A stretch of DNA of 64,000 nucleotides. Origin: DATKBT01 sp035546295. Lineage in GTDB: Bacteria; Acidobacteriota; Thermoanaerobaculia; Multivoradales; Multivoraceae. The stretch is taken from positions 1-64,000 of the forward strand of contig DATKBT010000112.1 of assembly GCA_035546295.1 (NCBI GenBank). Direction: 5' to 3'. The notes under the pieces were generated by a model, which ran no database searches, was not told the DNA's origin, and saw only the letters and a program-made list of their open reading frames with translations. A program made the translations under genes and the position numbers. This document shows positions 15,829 through 23,473 of this stretch, one piece after another; the first letter of the stretch is position 1; every line of letters begins with the position of its first letter.

Positions 15829-18504
15829 ATGCGTCATTCTACGAGTCCCATGGACGGCGCTCCCGCCACTCACCGGATGCTCGCGCTGCTCGGGGCGCTG
15901 GTGGGCTCGGCCCTGGCCCTGCTCGCGTCACAAGCGTCGGCGCGCGAGGTCCGGGCCCGTCCGGTGACGCTCCCCGATGCCTACTTCGCGGCCCGGCTCG
16001 CCGAGATGTGGCCGCTGCTGGCGTCCGAGGAGATCGCGGCCTTCGAGGCGCTCACCGGCGGATCCGAGCGGTTGGCCTTCCTCGAGTCGGCATGGAAGGC
16101 ACGCGACCCGACTCCGGCGTCTCCGCGCAACGAGGTGCGCACGGCCTACGAAGAGCGTCTCCGTCAGGGGTACGAGCGGCTGGGTCCGATCGCGGCAACC
16201 GACCCCGACGACGCACGCCTGCGCCTGATCGCGCTGCTCGGGGAGCCGGACGAGGTGCTGACGGCGACCGGCTCCCGGACGACGGGCGCAGCGGCGATCC
16301 TGGGGGCTTCGCCGGGTGATCCCGGGCCGCCGCAAACGCCCTCGGACTGCCCGGTTCCGCCGGTGGAGCTCTTCGTCTATCACCCGCGGGCGGGTCGCCC
16401 CGGCCTCTCGCTGCTGTTGCGGCGCACCGAGGAGGGTTGGCGGCTCCACGAGGAGGGATCGTGGATCCGCGGGATCACCAACGGCCTGGTGCTGTTGCAG
16501 TTGGAGCGGCGACGTTGCCGCGATCAGGCGGGCGCCTTCGTCGAGGCAGCCGCGCTGGCGCTCGAACAGCCCACGGGCTGGGAGGACGCGCTCGAGCTCG
16601 CCGACCTCCCCGCGCCTCGCGCAGACTGGTTGGATTCTCTGCGGGACGGGGCGTTGGACCTCACCGGCGACGAGGCGCCGGTGAGGTCCGAGCGGGAGCT
16701 GCTCGCCGTCTTCACCAGCCGCCGCGTCGAGACGTCGGTGGATCCGCGGCGCCCGTGGCGCCTGCGCCGGCAGAGCGTGATCGACGTGGACGCCCTGGTG
16801 GCACTCGACGTGGCTCTCGACGTCGACCACGACCTGCTCGTCGCCCAGCCCTGGATCTCGCTGCGCCTGCGCGGCGAGGTCTTCTCACCGGCGGGGCGCA
16901 ACCGAGGTCTGGTCGTCCGGCGCTTTGCGCAGGACCGCCTGGTGCTGCCGCCGCGTGCAGGTCCCGTCGAGCTGCCGCTCTCGTTCAGCGCGCCCTCGGG
17001 GTCGCAGCTCCTGGTGCTCCACGTCGCCGACGAGACGGGGCGCTTTGCACAGGTGCTGGCCTATGAGCTCGAGATCCCGCTCGTCCCCGCTTCCGGCGAT
17101 CGCGAGAGCGTCGCGGAGCACGATCGCGGCCTGCTCGAGCAGCTCGATCGAATGCCGTCGTTGCGCCTGCGGCTCCCCGACGCCGTCATGGTCGGCGAGC
17201 GGCCGGTGCAGGCGATCACTCGCGGCGAGGTGGCGCGCGTCGAGTACCGCCTCGACGGCGAGCTCGCCGGCGAAGCGGAGACTCCGCCCTTCGAGGCCAG
17301 CCTCGAGTTCGGCCGGCTGCCGCTGGAGCAGGGTCTGGAGGCGATCGGCCTCGACGCGCAGGGGCGGCAGGTGGCGAGCGACCGGCTGGTGGTCAATCCC
17401 GGTCTGCAGCGGCTGCGCCTCGACCTGGTCGAGCTGACGGAGCTCCCGGGGGCGGTGCGGGCGAGGGCTCGCCTGATCCGTCCGGTCGGCGCGCGGCTCG
17501 ATCGCATCGAGTGGTTCGTCGACGATCGCCGCCTGGTCGTCACGTCTCAGGAGCCCCTGATCGAGATCCTGCCGCTGGCCGCGGCGCCCGGACAGCCGCC
17601 GCCGCGCTTCGTTCGCGCGGTGGCTCACCTCGAGGACGGCCGAACCGTCGAGGACACCCGCTTCCTGAGCTCGGACGCCTTGGTCGAGCGCATGGAGGTC
17701 GATCTCGTGCAGCTCTTCGTGCGGGTCACCGACCGGCGCGGCCGCAAGATCGAAGACCTCGAGGCCGAGGAGGTGCTGGTGCTCGAAGACGGCGAACCGC
17801 AGACGCTGCGGACCTTCGACCACGCGACCGAGCTGCCGCTGCAGCTCGCGCTGCTGGTCGACGTCTCGGCCAGCATGCTCGAGCAGATCGAGCTGGTGCG
17901 TGCGGCCGCGACGGCTTTCCTCGAGCGGACGCTGCGCGCTCGGGATCAAGGGGCGATCCTCGCCTTCCGCAATGCGCCGAGCGTCATCGCGCCTTTCGGC
18001 CCGGCGCCGGAGTGGGTGAGCGAGACCGTCACGCGCTTTGAGGCCCGGGGCGGAACCGCGCTGTGGGACAGCGTGGCGCTGAGCGCCTACTACGCGCAAG
18101 GGCTCGTGGGGAAGAAGGCGGTGGTGGTGGTCACCGACGGCGACGATCGCGACAGCGACCTCACCTCGACCGACGTCGAGGAGCTGGCGCAGCGGATGGG
18201 CGTGGCGGTCTACGTCATCGCGCTGGGGATCGTGCCGTCGACGCAGACCGACGTCCGCGCCTCCACCGTCGATCATCGCCGCCCACTGCTCAACCGGCTG
18301 GCCGAGAACACCGGGGGGAGGTACTCCTCGGCGCTGGGGCAGAAAGGCCTGCACGAGGCGCTCGAGGCGATCGAGCGCGATCTCCGGTCGCAGTACGTGG
18401 TGACCTTCCAATCGCGCCAAGAGGGGGACGGCTTCCGGCGGCTCGAGGTCGAAGTGTCGCGGCCGGGAGTGCGCGCCGGCACGATGGCCGGCTACTACCC
18501 GTAG
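15829..18504 (+). CDS. Exported GWxTD-like/VWFA-related protein, paralogue 1
   Basis: About 891 residues. A signal peptide (ending LASQASA) is followed by a GWxTD-like region (about 50-210) recognised by FLESAWKARDPTPASPRNEV and LIALLGEPDEVL, although the name-giving motif itself is missing. Beta-rich Ig-like segments follow (about 280-620). The C-terminal VWFA-related domain (about 620-890) starts VDLVQLFVRVTDRRGRKIED and has a complete metal-site start, LLVDVSASMLEQ, then FEARGGTALWDS and VVVVTDGDDRDSDL. It ends MAGYYP. Likely an extracellular or outer-surface adhesion or assembly protein. A paralogue lies at 23474-26053. Starts at 15829 or 15850 are both possible; neither has a strong ribosome binding site. 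Its TAG is the first triplet of repeat copy C. Confidence 0.8.
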   Translation: MRHSTSPMDGAPATHRMLALLGALVGSALALLASQASAREVRARPVTLPDAYFAARLAEMWPLLASEEIAAFEALTGGSERLAFLESAWKARDPTPASPRNEVRTAYEERLRQGYERLGPIAATDPDDARLRLIALLGEPDEVLTATGSRTTGAAAILGASPGDPGPPQTPSDCPVPPVELFVYHPRAGRPGLSLLLRRTEEGWRLHEEGSWIRGITNGLVLLQLERRRCRDQAGAFVEAAALALEQPTGWEDALELADLPAPRADWLDSLRDGALDLTGDEAPVRSERELLAVFTSRRVETSVDPRRPWRLRRQSVIDVDALVALDVALDVDHDLLVAQPWISLRLRGEVFSPAGRNRGLVVRRFAQDRLVLPPRAGPVELPLSFSAPSGSQLLVLHVADETGRFAQVLAYELEIPLVPASGDRESVAEHDRGLLEQLDRMPSLRLRLPDAVMVGERPVQAITRGEVARVEYRLDGELAGEAETPPFEASLEFGRLPLEQGLEAIGLDAQGRQVASDRLVVNPGLQRLRLDLVELTELPGAVRARARLIRPVGARLDRIEWFVDDRRLVVTSQEPLIEILPLAAAPGQPPPRFVRAVAHLEDGRTVEDTRFLSSDALVERMEVDLVQLFVRVTDRRGRKIEDLEAEEVLVLEDGEPQTLRTFDHATELPLQLALLVDVSASMLEQIELVRAAATAFLERTLRARDQGAILAFRNAPSVIAPFGPAPEWVSETVTRFEARGGTALWDSVALSAYYAQGLVGKKAVVVVTDGDDRDSDLTSTDVEELAQRMGVAVYVIALGIVPSTQTDVRASTVDHRRPLLNRLAENTGGRYSSALGQKGLHEALEAIERDLRSQYVVTFQSRQEGDGFRRLEVEVSRPGVRAGTMAGYYP

Positions 18505-18770
18505 CGGGCTCGTGGTGGTCACCACTCCCCAACGAGCGGCGAGATCGCAGCGCGGTCATACCACGACCCCGCTAGCCCATGTTCCCCGCCCAAGCGCCGC
18601 AAGCGGCGCGGGCTCAGGTCGACTCGGCCGAAACCGCGGAATCCTGGCGAACAACATGGCTTGATCGAACTTTGGCCACTTTGTGAGCCTTGGCCTCGCC
18701 CTTGCGCGAGGCCAATGACCGCCGCCTGCCGCAGGCAGGCAAGAACTGCCCGCTGGCCTAGTCGACCTAG
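18502..18770. repeat. Interspersed 3'-flank repeat, copy C (fullest)
   Basis: The copy starts with the TAG of the preceding gene (TAGCGGGCTCGTGG) and contains all blocks seen separately in A, B and D. Structure includes an alternative inner hairpin GTGGTG/CACCAC, an outer inverted pair with one mismatch, an 8-bp hairpin 18692-18699/18706-18713 (GGCCTCGC and GCGAGGCC) and a GCCTGC/GCAGGC stem near 18725-18740. It ends in the half palindrome GCTGGCCTAGTCGACCTAG (18752-18770). The remaining bases to 18897 show nothing recognisable. Confidence 0.75.
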
Positions 18771-18897
18771 CGACCGGGCCCCGTGAGCGCATCCGAGCGG
18801 CACGACCGGACGCTCCTCTCGAAACGGCGCTCACGCTTCGAGCGACCGAGGCACGCCGATGCACCGGCTGATCGGCCGCCGCAGTTCTGCGTGGTCC

Positions 18898-18925
18898 GAG
18901 CGGAGCGGGCGCGGCCGCTCCGCTC
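18898..18925 (-). terminator. Strong hairpin after the ADOP copy 2 gene
   Basis: GAGCGGAGCGG (18898-18908) and CCGCTCCGCTC (18915-18925) are perfect 11-bp arms around a 6-base loop, ending two bases beyond the stop codon of the minus-strand permease gene (18928). There is no T-run, so it would be a hairpin-only terminator or 3'-end stabiliser. Confidence 0.5.
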
Positions 18926-18927
18926 CG

Positions 18928-21615
18928 CTAGGCGTCGACGCGCAGCGCCGCGACCGGATCGACCCGGGTGGCGCTCAGCGCCGGAATGACCGTCGCCCCG
19001 AGGGCGGTGGCGATCAGGGTGAGGGCCGCGATCGCGTAGGTCGCCGGGTCGGCGGGCGCCACCTCGAACAGGACGCTCTCCATCCAGCGCGTGACGACGA
19101 GGGCGGCGAGGAGGCCGAGCGCGGCGCCGAAGACGACGGGCGTCATGCCCTGACGGACGACCATGGCGAGCAGCGTCGTGCGGCGGGCGCCGAGGGCGGT
19201 GCGCACTCCGAGCTCGGCGACGCGGCGCGCCGTCTGCTGCGCGATCACGCCGTACACGCCGACCCCCGCCAGCAGGAGCGCGATCGAGGCGATCCCCACC
19301 AGCAACGTGGTCAAGAAGCGCGGCCGTGAAACCGAATCGCGGACGATCTGCTCCATCGACGAGATCTGGGTGATCGGTTGGGCCGGGTCGATTTCCTGAA
19401 GCACGGTGCGCACGTCGCCCGCGAGCGCCAGCGGGTCGACGCCGCCCCGCAGCAGGAAGGTCATGCCGCGCCTCGGCGACAGCGCCTGGGGCAGGTAGAG
19501 CGTCGGGACCGCCGGCTCGTCGAGCGCCCGTTGCCGGATGTCGGCGACCAACCCGACCAGCGCGACCTCGCCTGCGCCGGTCGCGATCGAGCGTCCGACC
19601 GGGCTCTCGCCGCCGAATGCCTCGCGGGCGAACGCCTGGTTGACGAGGGCGACCGGCGCTTCGGGGGCGCGATCGCTCTCGTCGAGCGGACGGCCCTCGA
19701 GCAGCGGCACGCCGAGCGCTCGCATGACGCCGGGGCTGACCTGGAGGATCCGCGCGCTCGGCTCCTGCCCTGGCGGCGGCTCCGGCCGGTCGGGGAGCCA
19801 ATAGGACAGGGTCTCACCGTCGCGGCGCAGCGGCAGCCACCGGATCGAGCCGACCTCCTCGACCCCCGGCAGCGCCGCGAAGCGTTCCATCGCCTCGTGG
19901 TAGAAGGCGAGGTACTGGCTGCGCTCCGGGTAGCGCGCGTCGGAGATGGTGAGCTCGACCGCGAGCAGGCCCGCAGGATCGAAGCCGGGGTCGACGCGAT
20001 AGAGGCGATCGAGGGTGCGGACCATGAGTCCCGCGCCGACCAGCAGGATCAGGGCGACCCCGACCTCGAAGGCGACCAGGCCGCGGCCACCGCGCGTCGA
20101 GGTGGCGCGGCGGCCGGCGGCGGCGTGGGTGGCATGCCGCGAGATTCGCCAGGCCGGGGCCAGCCCGAACAGCAGGCCGGTGACGAGCGACGCGGCGAGC
20201 GCGAAGACCAGCACGCGCAGGTCGACCGCGACCTCCCCGCCGCGCGGCAGCAGATCGCCGGCTCCGGCGACCAGCCAGCGCACCCCGGCGAGCGCGAGAC
20301 CGACGCCGGCGAGGCCGCCGAGCAGCGCCAGTACCAGGCTCTCGGTGAGGAGCTGTCGGATCAGGCGGCCGCGGGCGGCGCCCATCGCCCCCCGGATCGC
20401 GATCTCCTGGCGCCTGGCCGTGGCGCGCGCGAGCAGCAGGTGGGCGACGTTGACGCAGCCGATCAGGAGCAGGATGCCGACGCCGGCGAAGAGGACCAGC
20501 AGCGACGTTCTCACGTCACCGACGATCGTCGCGTGGAGCGGGCGCAGGAGGGCCCCCCCGATCCAGGCGTTGGTGTCGGGGTGCTCCTCCGCGAGGGCGC
20601 GTGCGATGCCCGACAGGTCCGCGGTCGCCTGCTCGATGCTGGTCCCGGGAGCGAGCCGCGCGACCGCCTCGAGGAAGCGGACCGGCCGGAGCTCCATCGG
20701 GATCGAGCTCGAGGGAATGACCTGGACCGGGACCCAGATCTCGGTGCCCGACTCCGGAAAGGCGAAGTCGGGGGGCATCACGCCGACCACCCGGAAGGAC
20801 CTGCCCTTGAGCGTGACGTCGTCGCCCACGATCGACGGATCCGCCGCGAAGCGCTGCGTCCACGAGCGGTGCGAGAGGACGACGACACGGGGGTCGCCCT
20901 CGATGTCGGAGGGCTCCACCGTGCGTCCCAGCAGGGGCGGGGTGCCGAGCGCCTCGAAGAATCCCGGGGTGACGTAGGCGGTCTCGAGCTCGAAGGCGCC
21001 GCGGTCGGTGGTGATCGATTGGCCCGACGGCGTGGTCGAGTAGAGGCCGATGGCCTGAAGCGTCCGGTTCCGCTGCGCCCAGTCCTCCCAGTCCGGCAGC
21101 GAGAACGCCGTCGTGGAGCCCGGATCCTCGGCCGCGGAAGGCCACACCCGCACCAGCCGCTCCGGCTCGGGATAGGGGAGCGGGCGGAGCAGGACGGCAT
21201 CGAGCACGCTGAACAGCGCGGTGTTGGCGCCGATTCCCAGCGCCAGGGTCGCGAGCACCATCGCGGTGAAGGCGGGGCGGCGGCGCAGACCTCGGAGGGC
21301 GAAACGAAGATCGGCGGCGATGGCGTCCATGGCATTCTCCTTTCGGTTCCGGCGGAGGCGGCGGGGGTCGGGCCGGAGTCGCCGGAGGTGGGGGCGCAGG
21401 CGTTCTCGCCCGCCGCAGGCGATGAGGTCGGCACACTCCGCGAGCGCCGCGCGCCAACCGGCGACCGCGCCGCCCCGGCGGCGCGCTGCCTCGATCCGAT
21501 CGCTCACTGTGGAGCGCAGGTCGTTCCCTTGCTCGAGGCGAAAAGCACGAGGGAAGGCGAGCAGACAGGCCCCCACCAGCGCCTCGCTGAGCCGCGAGCG
21601 GGGAGGATCAGGCAC
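18928..21615 (-). CDS. ADOP-type ABC transporter permease (MacB/FtsX-like), copy 2
   Basis: This 895-residue permease has the N-terminal extension typical of ADOP proteins (residues 1-85: ACLLAFPRAFRLEQGNDLRS and RLRPHLRRLRPD), then the MacB layout: AITADLRFALRG-like start with LATLALGIGANTALFSVLDA and VLLRPLPYPEPERLVRVWP, periplasmic domain 1, FtsX block 1 (LLLIGCVNVAHLLLARATAR), the central helix, periplasmic domain 2, and a final FtsX block (VAELGVRTALGARRTTLLAM). It starts at GTG 21615, overlapping the padR stop by eight bases, so the two are coupled. The paired PadR-like gene suggests induction by a small ligand. A longer upstream frame exists but covers padR and is a shadow. The substrate is unknown. 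Confidence 0.86.
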   Translation of the reverse strand: MPDPPRSRLSEALVGACLLAFPRAFRLEQGNDLRSTVSDRIEAARRRGGAVAGWRAALAECADLIACGGRERLRPHLRRLRPDPRRLRRNRKENAMDAIAADLRFALRGLRRRPAFTAMVLATLALGIGANTALFSVLDAVLLRPLPYPEPERLVRVWPSAAEDPGSTTAFSLPDWEDWAQRNRTLQAIGLYSTTPSGQSITTDRGAFELETAYVTPGFFEALGTPPLLGRTVEPSDIEGDPRVVVLSHRSWTQRFAADPSIVGDDVTLKGRSFRVVGVMPPDFAFPESGTEIWVPVQVIPSSSIPMELRPVRFLEAVARLAPGTSIEQATADLSGIARALAEEHPDTNAWIGGALLRPLHATIVGDVRTSLLVLFAGVGILLLIGCVNVAHLLLARATARRQEIAIRGAMGAARGRLIRQLLTESLVLALLGGLAGVGLALAGVRWLVAGAGDLLPRGGEVAVDLRVLVFALAASLVTGLLFGLAPAWRISRHATHAAAGRRATSTRGGRGLVAFEVGVALILLVGAGLMVRTLDRLYRVDPGFDPAGLLAVELTISDARYPERSQYLAFYHEAMERFAALPGVEEVGSIRWLPLRRDGETLSYWLPDRPEPPPGQEPSARILQVSPGVMRALGVPLLEGRPLDESDRAPEAPVALVNQAFAREAFGGESPVGRSIATGAGEVALVGLVADIRQRALDEPAVPTLYLPQALSPRRGMTFLLRGGVDPLALAGDVRTVLQEIDPAQPITQISSMEQIVRDSVSRPRFLTTLLVGIASIALLLAGVGVYGVIAQQTARRVAELGVRTALGARRTTLLAMVVRQGMTPVVFGAALGLLAALVVTRWMESVLFEVAPADPATYAIAALTLIATALGATVIPALSATRVDPVAALRVDA

Positions 21616-21970
21616 CGGCGTCCCCGGGGGCCAGCCGCCGCTCGCGGGCGTCGGCCAGCATGCGGGCGAGGCGCGCCGACTCGGCGGCGGCGACCGCGCG
21701 ACCCAGCTCGGTGATCCGGTAGTAGCGCCTTCGCGGGTCGACCGCGGCGGCGTCGGGCGGCGGCGCATCCTCGATCCAACCGGCTTCCAGGAGACGCTGG
21801 AGCGCGGTGTAGAGCGTCCCCGAGCGCAGGGTGAGCCCGCCGTCGGTGCGCTCCTCGATGTCCTTGATGATCCCGTAGCCGTGCAGCTCACCGTTACCGA
21901 GGGCCACGAGGACGTGGAGAGCGAGGGGCGTGAGCGGCAGGCAGCCTTGCGTGTCGTGCGTGTTCACCAT
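21608..21970 (-). CDS. PadR-family transcriptional regulator
   Basis: This 120-residue protein is a winged-helix repressor of the PadR family: LTPLALHVLVALGNGELHGY (helix 1 with the conserved H-GY), GIIKDIEERTDGGLTLRSGT and LYTALQRLLEAGWIED (recognition helix), then YYRITELGRAVAAAESARLA for dimerisation. The gene precedes the ADOP permease with overlapping stop and start, an arrangement common in Acidobacteriota, and probably represses its own operon. A dyad between it and the divergent genes (21989-22001) is a candidate operator. ATG 21970 follows a GAGAGG stretch. Confidence 0.88.
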   Translation of the reverse strand: MVNTHDTQGCLPLTPLALHVLVALGNGELHGYGIIKDIEERTDGGLTLRSGTLYTALQRLLEAGWIEDAPPPDAAAVDPRRRYYRITELGRAVAAAESARLARMLADARERRLAPGDAGA

Positions 21971-21988
21971 GACTACCTCTCTTACGAC

Positions 21989-22001
21989 TATAGCTGCTAC
22001 A
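21989..22001. promoter_or_regulatory. Candidate PadR operator dyad
   Basis: TATAGC-T-GCTACA (21989-22001) is an inverted repeat with five of six pairs matching, 19 bases upstream of the padR start. It lies in an unusually AT-rich patch (21978-22010) that probably carries divergent promoters for padR and for the leader ORF/sulfotransferase gene. Assignment to PadR rests on position alone. Confidence 0.4.
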
Positions 22002-22024
22002 AAGTTATCTGGAAGGAGCCGTTC

Positions 22025-22138
22025 ATGTTAAGCCGCGCGAGCCTCCGGCATGGCAAGCTCGGCGACGAATCGCCGCAGGAGGACGAATCGCCGCAGGAGG
22101 TGGCCGCGCGGGCGCGGCCCGAACGGACGACATGCTGA
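22025..22138 (+). CDS. Short leader ORF overlapping the next gene
   Basis: A 37-residue frame starts at ATG 22025, preceded by a very good ribosome binding site (GGAAGGAG, 22011-22018). Its TGA (22136-22138) overlaps the ATG of the following gene (22132), which itself has no clear ribosome binding site, so translation may be coupled. The peptide contains the repeat DESPQEDESPQE, encoded by two exact 18-base units at 22064-22081 and 22082-22099. I recognise no family. It may be a leader peptide, a small protein, or chance. Confidence 0.4.
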   Translation: MLSRASLRHGKLGDESPQEDESPQEVAARARPERTTC

Positions 22139-23412
22139 GGAGCAAGCGCCTCGCCGCCATCGCTGCCGTGATCCTCGTCGGGCTCGGGGTCTTGTGGCTC
22201 TCGGCGAGGATCGCCCGGCGCCCGGCCCCCGAAGCCCCCGCGGACCTGCTGCCGGAAGGGCGATGGCACCGGATCTCGGAGCTGCAGCGCCAGGCCGAAC
22301 AGCAGAGAGCGCAGCTCCTTTCGCTCGGCTACCTGTCGGGGCGCTTCGTGGCGCCCGACGGGTCGGGGATCGTCAGCTACGAGCCGGAGCGCGCGTGGCC
22401 CGGTATCAACCTCTACACCTCGGGAGACGCGCCGACGGTCCGGCTGATGACGCTGGAGGGCGAGCTGCTCCACACGTGGAGCAGCCCCTATCGGCGCGCC
22501 TTTCCGAACGGCTTCGAGACCCACGAGACCGATTACATCCGGCGAGCCCGTCTGCTCGAGAGCGGGGATCTCATCGTGCTCTACCAGGGGGGCGGCATCG
22601 CCCGCCTCGATGCCGACTCGAATGTGGTCTGGGCGAGCGCAGAGCCGGCGTTCAACGACCTCGACATCGGTCCCGATGGCGTCCTGCGCGTGATCGGCAA
22701 GCGTCCGGTCGCCATCGACGAGATCGACGGGCTCGAGTGGGAGCCGGCGCGAGAGGTCTTGGAGGACTCGATCGTCGAGCTGTCGATCGAGGATGGCAGG
22801 GTGCTCGGAAGGGTGTCGATCCTTCGGGCGCTCGCCGCCTCGCGGTACCGGAGCGTGCTCGACCCGCTCCCCACCGGTCCCGACATCCTGCATGGGAACA
22901 CGGTGTCGGTGTTGACCGACGCGAGCCACGAGCCCTTCGCGACAGGCCAGCTCCTGGTCTCCTTGCGCGAGATCGACACCCTCGCCGTCATCGATCCGCG
23001 AGACGGTCGAGCGGTGTGGGCGGCGCGCGGTCCCTGGCAGCGGCAGCACGAGCCGATCCTGCTGCCGGGACGCCGGCTCCTGCTGTTCGACAATCGCGGC
23101 GGCGAGGACGGCACCAGCCGCGTGATCGAGCTGGATCTCGAGAGCGACGAGACGGTCTGGGAGTACGGCGACGTCGACTCGCCCCAGGCCGGGGTCTGCC
23201 GACGGCTGCCGAACGGCAACACCCTGATCACCGAATCCGAGCGCGGAAGGGCTGTCGAGGTGACGCCCGCGGGCGAGATCGTCTGGGAGTTCGTCAGCCC
23301 GCATCGGGCGGGGCGGAACGGCGAGCTCGTCGCCACCCTGTTCGAGCTCGAGCGCTACACCGTCTCCGACGACTGGCTGGAGAAGCTGCTATCGGGCGGT
23401 CCTTTCGCCTGA
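22132..23412 (+). CDS. Arylsulfotransferase (ASST)-like exported beta-propeller protein
   Basis: The 426-residue product has an N-terminal membrane anchor or signal (residues 6-26, IAAVILVGLGVLWLSARIA) and a repeated-strand propeller: LMTLEGELLHTWSSPYRRA, LDADSNVVWASAEPAFNDLD, HGNTVSVLTD, WQRQHEPILLPGRRLLLFDN and CRRLPNGNTLITESERGRAVEV. Motifs such as HGNT, H-P-LLPGGN-like segments and repeated W-YG blades match ASST or ASST-like proteins, which transfer sulfate between phenols or bind ligands in the periplasm. Catalytic histidines can be proposed (HGN and HEP) but not proven. The gene follows the leader ORF and precedes the GWxTD/VWFA paralogue by 61 bases. Confidence 0.68.
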   Translation: MLRSKRLAAIAAVILVGLGVLWLSARIARRPAPEAPADLLPEGRWHRISELQRQAEQQRAQLLSLGYLSGRFVAPDGSGIVSYEPERAWPGINLYTSGDAPTVRLMTLEGELLHTWSSPYRRAFPNGFETHETDYIRRARLLESGDLIVLYQGGGIARLDADSNVVWASAEPAFNDLDIGPDGVLRVIGKRPVAIDEIDGLEWEPAREVLEDSIVELSIEDGRVLGRVSILRALAASRYRSVLDPLPTGPDILHGNTVSVLTDASHEPFATGQLLVSLREIDTLAVIDPRDGRAVWAARGPWQRQHEPILLPGRRLLLFDNRGGEDGTSRVIELDLESDETVWEYGDVDSPQAGVCRRLPNGNTLITESERGRAVEVTPAGEIVWEFVSPHRAGRNGELVATLFELERYTVSDDWLEKLLSGGPFA

Positions 23413-23473
23413 GGCGACGCGCTGGCGGCGGGTGGAATAGATCCAGGCCGCGGTGGGATTGACGATTGCGCCC

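Noticed and set aside
19378..21714. 778-codon plus-strand frame
   Set aside because: Antisense to the ADOP permease, rich in Arg/Asp/Gln repeats and with no domain signature.
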